DNA from: Alistipes sp.
GTDB taxonomy: Bacteria > Bacteroidota > Bacteroidia > Bacteroidales > Rikenellaceae
NCBI GenBank assembly: GCA_022782405.1
Contig: JALFNK010000017.1
Span: forward strand, 1 to 39,223
Direction of reading: 5' to 3'
Length of the DNA: 39,223 bases
Part shown: positions 15,066-23,980 of the stretch, piece after piece
Layout of the letters: every line of letters starts with the position of its first letter
Numbering within the stretch: position 1 is the stretch's first letter
Position numbers and translations under genes: made by a program
The notes under the pieces: model-generated
What the model saw: the letters and a program-made list of their open reading frames with translations, nothing else
Told to the model about the DNA's origin: nothing
The model's database searches: none

Positions 15066-15153
15066 CGTACGCCACTGCCTAAATATCAGATAATAAAAAA
15101 ATTTCATTATACAAAATAATACGCGAAAAATGCTTCATTGTAAATATATTTAT

Positions 15154-15161
15154 TATATTTG
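15154..15161 (+). promoter_or_regulatory. Probable -7 element of the plus-strand glycan operon
   Basis: TATATTTG lies in a sharply AT-rich stretch (15070-15200) between GC-rich genes. It would give a leader of about 50-60 nt before the ATG at 15220, containing the palindrome GTATATATAC. No clear -33 box, which may mean an activator is needed. Confidence 0.55.
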
Positions 15162-15219
15162 CAGTGTATATATACAAATTTGACTACCAAACCGGACAAT
15201 CCTTGAAATAGCATTTCAC

Positions 15220-16320
15220 ATGAAACCTTCCAGCCGAAGAAATTTTCTTAAAAAAGTAGCCGTTGCGGCGACCTCCGCCATCGTCGCTCCCGAAATCATC
15301 AAGGCGGCAGCAAAAGCAGAACCCGCTAACTCACAACTATTTGAGACCGACACGAAGAGCGGTCTGATCGTTCCCAAAGAGGCCGGACTGCGCATCACGG
15401 GCACCTTCCTCGACGAAATCTCCCACGACATCCCCCACCAGAACTGGGGACCCAAAGAGTGGGACCAGGATTTCCGCCACATGAAGGCCATCGGCATCGA
15501 CACGGTCATCATGATCCGCTCGGGATACCGCAAGTTCATCACCTACCCGTCGCCCTACCTGCTCAAGCAGGGGTGCTACATGCCCTCGATGGACCTCGTG
15601 GACCTCTTCCTGCGCCTGGCCGAGAAGTACGGCATGAAGTTCTACTTCGGACTCTACGACTCGGGCCGCTACTGGGATACGGGCGACATGTCCCATGAGG
15701 TCGAGCACAACAAATACGTCATCGACGAGGTGTGGAACCTCTACGGAAACAAATACAAGAGCTTCGGCGGATGGTACATCAGCGGCGAGATCAGCCGTGC
15801 CACGAAGGGCGCCATCAGCGCCTTCCACACCATGGGCAAGCAGTGCAAGGATGTTTCGGGCGGCCTGCCCACCTTCATCTCCCCGTGGATCGACGGCAAG
15901 AAGGCCGTGATGGCCAGCGGCAGCAAGCTCACCAAGGAGCAGGCCGTCTCGGTCGAGCAGCACGAGCGCGAGTGGGACGAGATCTTCAACGGCATCCACG
16001 ACGTCGTCGATGCCTGCGCCTTCCAGGACGGACACATCGACTACGACGAGCTCGACGCCTTCTTCACGGTGAACAAGAAGCTCGCCGACAAGTACGGCAT
16101 GAAGTGCTGGACGAACGCCGAGTCGTTCGACCGCGACATGCCCATCCGCTTCCTGCCCATCAAGTTCGACAAGCTGCGCATGAAGCTCGAGGCCGCCAAG
16201 CGCGCCGGGTACGACAAGGCCATCACCTTCGAGTTCTCGCACTTCATGAGCCCCCAGTCGGCCTACCTGCAGGCAGGGCACCTCTACAACCGTTACAAGG
16301 AATACTTCAACATCCGCTAA
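15220..16320 (+). CDS. Tat-exported DUF4434 protein, probable TIM-barrel glycosidase-like
   Basis: A 366-residue protein with a twin-arginine signal (SRRNFLKK, residues 5-12, then a weakly hydrophobic stretch), so it is exported folded. The mature part matches DUF4434: ITGTFLDEISHD (59-70), NWGPKEWDQDFRHMKAIGIDTVIM (75-98), KYGMKFYFGLYDSGRYW (136-152), the strand SFGGWYISGEI (181-191) and KYGMKCWTNAESFD (291-304). E190 in the GWYISGE motif and E301 sit where TIM-barrel glycosidases carry catalytic acids; this is inference from motif spacing. No enzyme activity is established to my knowledge. First gene of a six-gene operon with a sugar transporter, epimerase, oxidoreductase and esterases. Confidence 0.85.
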   Translation: MKPSSRRNFLKKVAVAATSAIVAPEIIKAAAKAEPANSQLFETDTKSGLIVPKEAGLRITGTFLDEISHDIPHQNWGPKEWDQDFRHMKAIGIDTVIMIRSGYRKFITYPSPYLLKQGCYMPSMDLVDLFLRLAEKYGMKFYFGLYDSGRYWDTGDMSHEVEHNKYVIDEVWNLYGNKYKSFGGWYISGEISRATKGAISAFHTMGKQCKDVSGGLPTFISPWIDGKKAVMASGSKLTKEQAVSVEQHEREWDEIFNGIHDVVDACAFQDGHIDYDELDAFFTVNKKLADKYGMKCWTNAESFDRDMPIRFLPIKFDKLRMKLEAAKRAGYDKAITFEFSHFMSPQSAYLQAGHLYNRYKEYFNIR

Positions 16321-16329
16321 ACCAACAAC

Positions 16330-17733
16330 ATGGAAAATCGTACCAACACCGGCTACGTCGTCTTCCTGTCGATCGTCGCCGCCATCGGCGGCATCCTCTT
16401 CGGATACGACACGGCCGTCATCTCGGGAACCATCTCCAGCGTCGAGGCCCAGTTCTCGCTCAACGCCATGCAGGTCGGCTGGTTCGTCGGCTGCGCCCTC
16501 GTGGGCTCGATCCTCGGCGTCGCCGTCGCCGGCATCCTCAGCGACCGCTTCGGCCGCAAGCTCACGATGCTCGTCGCCGCCATCCTCTTCACCGCCTCGG
16601 GAATCGGATGCGCCGTCTGCCAGAGCTTTACCGAACTGGTCATCTACCGCATCATCGGCGGCATCGGCATCGGCGTCGTCTCGATCGTCTCGCCGATGTA
16701 CATCTCCGAGGTCGCCGTGGCCCGCTGGCGCGGAACGCTCGTATCGCTCTACCAGCTGGCCATCACCATCGGCTTCCTTGCGGCCTATCTGGTGAACTTC
16801 CAGATCCTCAAGGCTGCCGAAACGGCCGTCTACGACACCCCGTGGCTCCACTGGATCATGGTCGATGAGATGTGGCGCGGCATGCTCGGCAGCAACGCCC
16901 TGCCCGCCCTGCTCTTCTTCATCGTCATCTTCTTCATCCCCGAAAGCCCCCGCTGGCTCATCCTCCGCAACCGCACCGAGCGCGCACACGCCGTGCTGGA
17001 GCACATCTACCGCTCGTCGGCAGCCGCCGACAGCGAGATCACGACGATCCGCGAGGCCGAGAAGGCCGCTCCCAAGTCGGAATGGCGCTCGCTCACCTCG
17101 CCCGGCATACGCCGCGCACTGCTCATCGGCGTCTCGATCGCCATGCTGGGCCAGTTCATGGGTGTGAACGCCGTGCTCTACTACGGACCCACGATCTTCG
17201 AGAATGCCGGACTGTCGAGCGGCGACTCGCTCTTCTCGCAGGTGCTCGTCGGCGTGGTGAACATGCTCACCACGGTCATCGCCCTCGTAATCATCGACCG
17301 CGTGGGCCGCAAGCAGCTCGTATACTGGGGCGTATCGGGCATGATCCTCTCGCTGCTCTGCATCGGAACCTATTTCCTCGCCGGCTCGGCCTGGGGACTC
17401 TCCTCGACCTTCCTGCTGATCTTCTTCCTGGCGTACGTCTTCTGCTGCGCCATCTCGATCAGCGCCGTGATCTTCGTCCTTCTCTCGGAGATGTATCCCA
17501 CGCGCGTGCGCGGCCTGGCCATGTCGATCGCCGGATTCTCCCTGTGGGTCGGCACCTACCTCATCGGACAGCTCACCCCCTGGATGCTCGAGACGCTCAC
17601 CCCGGCCGGAACCTTCTTCCTCTTCGCCGCCATGTGCATCCCCTACATCCTGATCATGTGGCGCGCCGTGCCCGAAACCACCGGGCGCTCGCTCGAGGAG
17701 ATCGAACGCTACTGGCAGAAATTCGACAAATAA
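16330..17733 (+). CDS. MFS transporter, sugar-porter family
   Basis: A 467-residue inner-membrane protein with twelve predicted helices. Sugar-porter signatures are clear: GGILFGYDTAVISG in helix 1, SDRFGRK after helix 2, the RWRGTL loop, PESPRWL before the central loop, GVNAVLYYGPTIFE in helix 7, DRVGRKQL after helix 8, SEMYPTRVRG before helix 11 and PETTGRSLEEIE at the C-terminus. These resemble xylose- and glucose-proton symporters. It should import the monosaccharide or small product released in the periplasm by this locus. It starts 9 bp after the DUF4434 stop. The exact sugar cannot be deduced. Confidence 0.95.
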   Translation: MENRTNTGYVVFLSIVAAIGGILFGYDTAVISGTISSVEAQFSLNAMQVGWFVGCALVGSILGVAVAGILSDRFGRKLTMLVAAILFTASGIGCAVCQSFTELVIYRIIGGIGIGVVSIVSPMYISEVAVARWRGTLVSLYQLAITIGFLAAYLVNFQILKAAETAVYDTPWLHWIMVDEMWRGMLGSNALPALLFFIVIFFIPESPRWLILRNRTERAHAVLEHIYRSSAAADSEITTIREAEKAAPKSEWRSLTSPGIRRALLIGVSIAMLGQFMGVNAVLYYGPTIFENAGLSSGDSLFSQVLVGVVNMLTTVIALVIIDRVGRKQLVYWGVSGMILSLLCIGTYFLAGSAWGLSSTFLLIFFLAYVFCCAISISAVIFVLLSEMYPTRVRGLAMSIAGFSLWVGTYLIGQLTPWMLETLTPAGTFFLFAAMCIPYILIMWRAVPETTGRSLEEIERYWQKFDK

Positions 17734-17756
17734 CCCTTTAAATATACCCAATACAC

Positions 17757-18923
17757 ATGGATTTTCAGAAATTAGCCAATCAGTACAAGTCCGAACTGCT
17801 GGACAGCGTGCTGCCCTTCTGGCTCGAACATTCGCAGGACAAGGAGTTCGGAGGATATTTCAGCTGCCTGGACCGCGACGGAAGCGTTTACGACACCGAC
17901 AAATTCATCTGGCTCCAGGGCCGCGAGGTATGGCTCTTCGCAATGCTCTACAACAAGGTCGAGAAGCGTCAGGAGTGGCTCGACTGCGCCATCCAGGGCG
18001 GCGAGTTCCTCAAGAAGTACGGCCATGACGGCGACTACAACTGGTACTTCTCGCTCACGCGCGAAGGCAAGCCGATCATCGACCCCTACAACATCTTCTC
18101 CTACACCTTCGCCACGATGGCCTTCGCACAGCTGGCCATCGCTTCGGGCAACGACGAGTATGCGCAGATCGCCAAGAAGACCTTCGACCGCATCCTCGAG
18201 AAGCGCTCGAACCCCAAGGGCAAGTGGACCAAGGCCCACGCCGGCACACGCCCGCTGAAGGACTTCGCCCTGCCGATGATCCTCTGCAACCTCGCCCTCG
18301 AGATCGAGCAGCTGATCGATCCGAAACTCATCGACCAGACCATCGAGGTATGCCTCCACGAAGTGATGGACGTCTTCTACCAGAAGGACCTCGGACTGAT
18401 CGTCGAGAACCTCTCGGCGACGGACAACTCGCTCGTGGACTGCTTCGAGGGCCGTACGATCAACCCCGGACACTCGCTCGAGGCCATGTGGTTCATCATG
18501 GACCTGGGCAAGCGCCTGAACCGGCCCGAGCTGATCGACCAGGCCGTGAAGATCGCCCTCTCGACGATCAACTACGGCTGGGACAAGCAGTACGGCGGCA
18601 TCTTCTACTTCATGGACCGTCTGGGCCATCCCCAGCAGCAACTCGAGTGGGACCAGAAGCTCTGGTGGGTGCACATCGAATCGGCCATCGCCATGCTCAA
18701 GGGCTATCAGCTCACCGGAAACAAGGAGTGCCTGGCCTGGTTCGAAAAGCTGCACGACTACATGTGGACCCACTTCAAGGATGCGGAGTATCCCGAGTGG
18801 TTCGGCTACCTGAACCGCCGCGGCGAGGTGCTGCTGCCCCTCAAGGGCGGCAAGTGGAAGGGCTGCTTCCACGTTCCGCGCGGCCTCTACCAGCTGTGGA
18901 AGATCCTCGAGGAGTGCAAATAA
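17757..18923 (+). CDS. AGE-family (N-acylglucosamine 2-epimerase-like) epimerase/isomerase
   Basis: A 388-residue cytoplasmic enzyme with an alpha6/alpha6 barrel fold. Conserved residues of the family are visible: R56 in WLQGREVW, H239 and E242 in NPGHSLEAMW, H306 in WWVHIESA and H372 in GCFHVPRGLY. Known members interconvert ManNAc and GlcNAc, mannose and glucose or fructose, or cellobiose epimers, by proton transfer at C2. Length (about 390) suits ManNAc/GlcNAc epimerases, but no NanA lyase or sialidase is nearby, so a sialic-acid role is not supported. It follows the transporter by 23 bp and most likely epimerises the imported sugar. Confidence 0.92.
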   Translation: MDFQKLANQYKSELLDSVLPFWLEHSQDKEFGGYFSCLDRDGSVYDTDKFIWLQGREVWLFAMLYNKVEKRQEWLDCAIQGGEFLKKYGHDGDYNWYFSLTREGKPIIDPYNIFSYTFATMAFAQLAIASGNDEYAQIAKKTFDRILEKRSNPKGKWTKAHAGTRPLKDFALPMILCNLALEIEQLIDPKLIDQTIEVCLHEVMDVFYQKDLGLIVENLSATDNSLVDCFEGRTINPGHSLEAMWFIMDLGKRLNRPELIDQAVKIALSTINYGWDKQYGGIFYFMDRLGHPQQQLEWDQKLWWVHIESAIAMLKGYQLTGNKECLAWFEKLHDYMWTHFKDAEYPEWFGYLNRRGEVLLPLKGGKWKGCFHVPRGLYQLWKILEECK

Positions 18924-18942
18924 AACACCGCCCGAAAAGATC

Positions 18943-20757
18943 ATGAAAAAAATTGCGAACATCATTGCGGCACTCCTTGCGGGTGCCGCAATTTTAGGAT
19001 CGACGGCCTGCAGCACCACGACCCGCCGCACGGTGGACGTGCTGGTCATCGGCGGCACGACCTCCGGAACATCGGCGGCCATCGCCGCAGCCCGCCAGGG
19101 GGTCAGCACCCTCGTCGTCGAACCCACGCCCATGCTCGGCGGCATGCTCACGGCACAGGGCGTCTCGGCCATCGACGGCAACGACCAGCTCCCCTCGGGC
19201 CTCTGGAACGAATTCCGCGAGGCGCTGCGCCGCCACTACGGAGGCGCCCGCGCCCTGGCCACCGGCTGGGTGAGCGCCACGCAGTTCGAGCCCCACGTTG
19301 CCGACAGCATCTTCAAGGCGATGGCTGCCGCGGAGCCCACCCTCGAGGTGATCCACGGCTACCGCCTCGAGGCCGTCCGCATGAAGGAGCGCACGGTAAC
19401 GGGCGCCAGCTTCCTCGACAAGCGGGGACACCGCCTCGAAGTCGAGGCCCGCACGACGATCGACGCCACGGACCTCGGCGAGGCGCTGCCGATGAGCGGC
19501 ACGCCCTACCGCGTGGGCATGGATGCCCGAGCGCTGACGGGTGAGGCGCTCGCTCCCGAAGAGGCCAACGACATCGTACAGGACCTCACGGTCGTAGCCA
19601 TCCTCAAGGACTACGGCGAGGGTGCCGACCGCACGATCCCGCGCCCCGAGGGGTACGACCCTGCGGAGTTCGAGGGGTGCTGCGTCAGCGGCGGCCGCGA
19701 GATGACTCCCGAATACATGCTGCGCTACGGGCGCCTGCCGGGCGGAAAGTATATGATCAACTGGCCGACGAAGGGCAACGACTGCTACCTGAATGTCGTC
19801 GAGCTGCCCTGGGAGGAGCGTATCGAGGCGCTGCGCCCGGCACGCGAGAAGACCCTGCGCTTCATCTACTACATCCAGCATGAGCTGGGATTCCGCAACC
19901 TCGGCATCGCCGATGACGAGTTCGCCACCGAGGACGGCCTGGCCTACTTGCCCTACCACCGTGAGGGACGGCGGCTGGACGGCGTCGTGCGGCTGACGCT
20001 CGACGACGTGGCGGCACGCTACGACCGTCCGACGGCCCTCTACCGCACGGGCGTCTCGGTAGGCGACTATCCGGTCGATCACCACCACGCCTGCTACCCG
20101 GGCGGCATGGAGAAGATCCCCTTCCCGCCCGTACCGTCGTTCAGCATCCCCGCCGGCGTGATGATCCCCGCCGCGACGGAGCAGCTGCTCGTCGCCGACA
20201 AGGCCATCTCGGTCTCGAACCTCATCAACGGATCGACGCGCCTGCAGCCCGTCGTGCTGCTCACGGGACAGGCCGCAGGTACGCTCGCGGCATTGGCCGT
20301 CAAGTCCGGCTGCACGCCCCGCAAGGTGCCCGTGCGCTCGCTGCAGCGCGCCCTGCTGGAGCAGAAGGCCTACATCGCACCGACCTACGACGTGCGGCCC
20401 GACGATCCCGACTTCGGACTGCTGCAGCGCATCGCCGCCACGGGCATTCTGCGCCTTACGGGCGAGCCCTTCCACTGGGCCAACCGTTCGTGGTTCTACC
20501 CCGAGGAGGGAATCACCGTGGGTGAGTTCACCCGCGGCCTTAAGGACTACGCCCCGCAGATCGACGTCGAGGAGAGCGACACGCCCCTCACGGCCGCCGC
20601 AGCCGCCGAACTGCTCCGCCGCGCCGGAGGCACGATCGACACCCCCGCCGACGGCGACCGCCCGCTCACGCGCCGCGAAACGGCCCGCATGGTCGAGGAG
20701 GCTCTCCATCCGTTCGACCGCGACATCGACTTCGAAGGAAACCCGATAAACCTGTAA
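18943..20757 (+). CDS. Lipoprotein FAD-dependent oxidoreductase
   Basis: A 604-residue protein with a lipoprotein signal (likely C23 in GSTAC) and a dinucleotide-binding motif DVLVIGGTTSGTSAAIAAARQG (32-53) ending in the acidic residue of LVVEP (60-61). The GGMLTAQGVSAIDG and ATDLGEALPMSG segments and the late LINGSTRLQPVVLLTGQAAGTLAALA segment are typical of the FAD-dependent oxidoreductase family often mislabelled as xanthan lyase. The C-terminal 130 residues form a helical extension. It would work outside the cytoplasm, probably on a sugar or sugar-linked substrate, but electron acceptor and substrate are unknown. It lies in the middle of the six-gene operon, 19 bp after the epimerase. Confidence 0.9.
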   Translation: MKKIANIIAALLAGAAILGSTACSTTTRRTVDVLVIGGTTSGTSAAIAAARQGVSTLVVEPTPMLGGMLTAQGVSAIDGNDQLPSGLWNEFREALRRHYGGARALATGWVSATQFEPHVADSIFKAMAAAEPTLEVIHGYRLEAVRMKERTVTGASFLDKRGHRLEVEARTTIDATDLGEALPMSGTPYRVGMDARALTGEALAPEEANDIVQDLTVVAILKDYGEGADRTIPRPEGYDPAEFEGCCVSGGREMTPEYMLRYGRLPGGKYMINWPTKGNDCYLNVVELPWEERIEALRPAREKTLRFIYYIQHELGFRNLGIADDEFATEDGLAYLPYHREGRRLDGVVRLTLDDVAARYDRPTALYRTGVSVGDYPVDHHHACYPGGMEKIPFPPVPSFSIPAGVMIPAATEQLLVADKAISVSNLINGSTRLQPVVLLTGQAAGTLAALAVKSGCTPRKVPVRSLQRALLEQKAYIAPTYDVRPDDPDFGLLQRIAATGILRLTGEPFHWANRSWFYPEEGITVGEFTRGLKDYAPQIDVEESDTPLTAAAAAELLRRAGGTIDTPADGDRPLTRRETARMVEEALHPFDRDIDFEGNPINL

Positions 20758-20761
20758 TACC

Positions 20762-21424
20762 ATGAAAAAAGCCATTCTGCTGCTCTTCGCGGCAGCCTTC
20801 GCCACGAGCGTTGCGGCCCAGCCCGACACGCTCTCGGTAAACAAGACCTACTACCCGCAGAAACGCAACGTCGAGGAGTTGGTGCCCGTTACGCCGCGCA
20901 ACATCGTCATGCTCGGCAACAGCCTCACCGAACGGGGCTACTGGTCCGAGTACTTCCAGAAGGAGCGCGTGCTCAACCGCGGCATCGGCGGCGACTGCAT
21001 CTCGGGCATGATTCACCGCATCGACCCGATCGTCGAGGGACAGCCCCGCGCAATCTTCATCATGGGCGGCGCCAACGACCTGATCTTCTCGAAGATCTCC
21101 GACGCGAAGCTCCTCGAGCAGTACGAACGCCTGCTCGACATCATCGCCCGCCGCAGCCCCCGCACGAAGGTCTATGTCCAGAGCCTGCTGCCGCTCAACG
21201 AGTCGATGAACCAGAAGCAGTTCGGCGGCAAGAACGCCCGCATCGTCTCGTTCAACAAGTGCCTGCGCGAGATGGCCGCACGCCGCGGCCTGGTCTACAT
21301 CGACATCTGGAGCGCCATCCAGCACGACGGCATCCTCCCCGAGGAGATGACCTTCGACGGCGTGCACCTCAAGGCCGACGGATACCGCATCTGGATCGAG
21401 CAGATCCGCCCCTACATGAAGTAA
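20762..21424 (+). CDS. SGNH/GDSL-family esterase
   Basis: A 220-residue exported hydrolase with a Sec signal (cleavage near VAAQ, residue 20). SGNH blocks are present: MLGNSLTERG with the nucleophile S54 (Asn replaces the usual Asp of GDSL), GIGGD (75-79), GGANDL (102-107) and the C-terminal DGVHLKADGY with D199 and H202. Such enzymes remove acetyl or other acyl groups from sugars or lipids. It begins 4 bp after the FAD oxidoreductase and is followed by a second SGNH esterase, so the locus probably handles an acylated glycan. Confidence 0.92.
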   Translation: MKKAILLLFAAAFATSVAAQPDTLSVNKTYYPQKRNVEELVPVTPRNIVMLGNSLTERGYWSEYFQKERVLNRGIGGDCISGMIHRIDPIVEGQPRAIFIMGGANDLIFSKISDAKLLEQYERLLDIIARRSPRTKVYVQSLLPLNESMNQKQFGGKNARIVSFNKCLREMAARRGLVYIDIWSAIQHDGILPEEMTFDGVHLKADGYRIWIEQIRPYMK

Positions 21425-21437
21425 CGCCCCGACGGAG

Positions 21438-22565
21438 ATGATGCGACACCTTGTCATTCTGCTGACCCTGCTGGCGACGGCCGGAACCCTCCGTGCCGCC
21501 GCGCAGGCCCCGGCAGCCGCCCGCACCGCCGAAAACGGAGCCACCGCACCCCAGGCAACGGCCACCGAAGCCGTGCGCTTCACGGGCCGCGCCCTCGAAG
21601 GGGCCGACGGCAGCCTCGCGTTCGACTGGAGCGGCTCGCACTTCACGTTCCGCTTCGAGGGGACGCGATGCACGATGCACGCCGCGGACACCCGCCGCAA
21701 CTACTACAACGTCTTCGTGGACGGTACCCTCTACGGCAAGGCGACGACCGAAGGGCCGTGCCGCGAGATCGTGCTGGCCGAGGGGCTTCCCGCCGGCGAG
21801 CACACCGTGCTGGTGCAGAAGCGCACCGAAGCCGAACAGGGCCGCACGACCCTCTACGGCGTCTCGACCGACGGACGCCTGCTGCCGCCCCCGGCAGCCC
21901 GCAAGCGCCTGATCGAATTCATCGGCGACTCGCACACCTGCGGCTACGGCACCGAGGGGCAAAGCATCACCGAGCCCTTCACTCCCGAGACCGAGAACTG
22001 CGACCTGGCGTGGGGCTGCCTGCTCGCACGCTGGTTCGATGCCGACTATACGCTCATCGCCCACTCGGGGCAGGGTGTCGTCCGCAACTGGGGCATCCGC
22101 GAGGAGCGTTCGGAGGTTACCATGCGCGAGCGCATCGCACGCACCTTCGACATGGAGGAGGCTCCCGCGTGGGATTTCTCGCGCTACCGCCCCGACATCG
22201 TGGTCATCAAGCTCGGCACGAACGACTTCAGCACCGGAACACCCTCCGAGGAGGAGTTCCGCTCGTCGTTCGGAGTGATGTACGAGCGGCTGCGCAGCGG
22301 CTACGGCCCCGAGGTACCGATCCTCTACGTCGTGCCGCAGCAGAGCGACGCCTACTACGACTACCTGCGTCGGATCATCGCCGAGCGGGGCGACGCGAAG
22401 CTCCATGTCGTGCCGCACACCGCCGCGATCCACAACAACGACAGCGACCTCGGCGCCGGGTACCACCCGGCACTCGGCGGACAGCGCAAGATGGCGGCGG
22501 CCGTCATGCCCTATATCGCCACGCTCACGGGCTGGGAGATGCCCTTCGCAGAGCAGCTCCGCTGA
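21438..22565 (+). CDS. CE2-like two-domain SGNH carbohydrate esterase
   Basis: A 375-residue exported enzyme. After a signal peptide (about 1-23) comes a beta-sandwich of about 110 residues (46-150: GSLAFDWSGSHFTFRFEGTRC, NVFVDGTLYG), then an SGNH domain with FIGDSHTCGYGTEG (S165), VVIKLGTNDFSTG (N262) and a C-terminal HPALGGQRKMA histidine. The jelly-roll plus SGNH arrangement and the TCGYG sequence match carbohydrate esterase family 2, which removes acetyl groups from polysaccharides. It is the last gene of the plus operon, 13 bp after the first esterase, and stops 42 bp before the shared terminator. Confidence 0.88.
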   Translation: MMRHLVILLTLLATAGTLRAAAQAPAAARTAENGATAPQATATEAVRFTGRALEGADGSLAFDWSGSHFTFRFEGTRCTMHAADTRRNYYNVFVDGTLYGKATTEGPCREIVLAEGLPAGEHTVLVQKRTEAEQGRTTLYGVSTDGRLLPPPAARKRLIEFIGDSHTCGYGTEGQSITEPFTPETENCDLAWGCLLARWFDADYTLIAHSGQGVVRNWGIREERSEVTMRERIARTFDMEEAPAWDFSRYRPDIVVIKLGTNDFSTGTPSEEEFRSSFGVMYERLRSGYGPEVPILYVVPQQSDAYYDYLRRIIAERGDAKLHVVPHTAAIHNNDSDLGAGYHPALGGQRKMAAAVMPYIATLTGWEMPFAEQLR

Positions 22566-22607
22566 CACGGCGAAAGGCCCTGAAAAGAGCCGAAAACACC
22601 CAAAACG

Positions 22608-22643
22608 AAGAGGAGGCGGTCCCAACGGGGACCGCCTCCTCTT
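22608..22643. terminator. Bidirectional terminator between the two convergent glycan operons
   Basis: A 16-bp perfect stem (22608-22623 with 22628-22643, AAGAGGAGGCGGTCCC) has a 4-nt loop. It lies 42 bp after the CE2-like gene and 23 bp after the last minus-strand gene. The flanking A/T runs are short, so termination may be partial. Confidence 0.85.
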
Positions 22644-22666
22644 TCATACGCATCGCAGCCGGAGCC

Positions 22667-23902
22667 TTACTGTGCCTCGCCGAAGAGCAGCACGCTGCCG
22701 CCCACACCCGTCGAGGTGATCTTCAGGGCGTGCTCGCCCTCTGCGGCAACCTGCAGCAAGCCGCTGGCATCCGAGACCTCGAATGCCGCGGTGTCATACT
22801 CCTCGGGCAGTTCGAGTGTCCGCGAGCAGGCCTGCTTCGCATCGATGAACAGTGCGCGGCGGCCGCCGACCATTCCCTCGTAGCAGAGCAGGTCGTCATC
22901 GTCGGCCAGCGTCTCCGTAAACCAGGTGTAGACACCCCGCCACGAAGTCTTGTCGCCGTTCGAGAAGCGCTTCGAGGAGATGAGCCAGTGGTAGGTCTTG
23001 TTCGAGGAGTTGCCGATGAAGACATCGCCGTCGTCGCTCACCATCGCATGGTCGCCCAGCCCCTCGTCGAGCAGGTAGGCCGACTGATAGGCTGCGTCAT
23101 TCTTCTCGACATAGCGCCGGAAGTCGGGATAGTCCCCCTTCTTGAAGCGCGAAACGCTCGCCTGCGGCGTCCAGTCCGTATAGGCGCCCGCCGAAGTGAA
23201 GGTGTGCGTCTCCTTCTCGAACATCGACTGCATGCCGTAGTAACGATCGACCGTAACGGGTACGACCGGACAGAAGGCGTGCGAAACCTGCACCTCGATA
23301 TTGCCGCCCTGGATGCGGTAGTGCACCGTCTCACGGCACAGCGGATCGACCAGCACTCCGTCCACCAACGGCCGCGAGGGGTCGTAGATGACGTTCACCA
23401 CATCGACCGTAACCGAATCGGCCTTCATGAGTACGCCGGCCGTAGGCTGCACGCCGTTCACGGCTATCGAATAGCGCTCGGTGGCTGCCGTATGGACCTT
23501 GTTCTCCTCATGGTAGCTGTGGTTGGCCCCGCACCAGCCGTTGCCCGAGATGGCAAAGGGTCCGATGTTGTCGCTGTAGGCAAGGTTGAGCACCGTCGTC
23601 GGCTCCTTCAGGGGATCCGAGACCGTCTCCTCCTCATTGTCGATCAGACCGACGCGATAGAAGGTGTAGAGCTCGTTGAACAGGCATCTCTTGAACCAGT
23701 AGACGATGTCGTGGCCGGCATCGAGCTTGGCCGTGATGTAGAGGTTTTCGCCCGCAAGGCGCACGCGCATGTCGCCCGATCCGGGAATTTCGGGAGGCGC
23801 GGGAGGTGTGGGCACCTCCCCGTCGCTGTTCTTGCCGCAGGCCGTGGCCGACACGAGGCAACCGACAAGGGCCAGGCACGAAAGAAACAATCTGATTTTC
23901 AT
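22667..23902 (-). CDS. Lipoprotein of unknown function
   Basis: A 411-residue lipoprotein; the signal offers C15 (LVGC) or C22 (SATAC) and the GKNSDGEVPTPPAPPEIPGSGD stretch is a typical surface-exposure linker, which favours C22. The mature part is rich in beta strands and aromatic residues and contains NGWCGANHSYHEENKVHTA (122-140), QVSHAFCPVVPVTVDRYYGMQSMF (205-228) and a C-terminal strand-rich tail. I recognise no family. The pattern could be a beta-sandwich of the galactose-mutarotase or lyase type, but no catalytic motif is certain. It is the last gene of the 11-gene minus operon, 78 bp after the DUF4855-GDPD gene, so it probably binds or processes the same glycan. Confidence 0.75.
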   Translation of the reverse strand: MKIRLFLSCLALVGCLVSATACGKNSDGEVPTPPAPPEIPGSGDMRVRLAGENLYITAKLDAGHDIVYWFKRCLFNELYTFYRVGLIDNEEETVSDPLKEPTTVLNLAYSDNIGPFAISGNGWCGANHSYHEENKVHTAATERYSIAVNGVQPTAGVLMKADSVTVDVVNVIYDPSRPLVDGVLVDPLCRETVHYRIQGGNIEVQVSHAFCPVVPVTVDRYYGMQSMFEKETHTFTSAGAYTDWTPQASVSRFKKGDYPDFRRYVEKNDAAYQSAYLLDEGLGDHAMVSDDGDVFIGNSSNKTYHWLISSKRFSNGDKTSWRGVYTWFTETLADDDDLLCYEGMVGGRRALFIDAKQACSRTLELPEEYDTAAFEVSDASGLLQVAAEGEHALKITSTGVGGSVLLFGEAQ

Positions 23903-23980
23903 ATTTCGGTCATTTTACGGGACAAAGCGACGCCCCGCCGCGCGGACGGGAGCATCGCTTCGAAAAGGTATTCGGCCGGA

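Noticed and set aside
15337..17751. A 2.4-kb minus-strand frame opposite the DUF4434 and MFS genes
   Set aside because: Composition is Glu/Asp/Arg/His-rich nonsense mirroring the codons of the real genes; no domain, no promoter.
15220..22565. Sialic-acid catabolic operon
   Set aside because: An AGE epimerase, MFS transporter and esterases fit, but there is no NanA lyase, sialidase or NagA/NagB, so the assignment is not supported.
23925..23962. Terminator between the last two genes of the minus operon
   Set aside because: An imperfect stem (AAGCGA with TCGCTT plus inner GC pairs) is possible, but it has mismatches and only a short T-run, so I do not call it.
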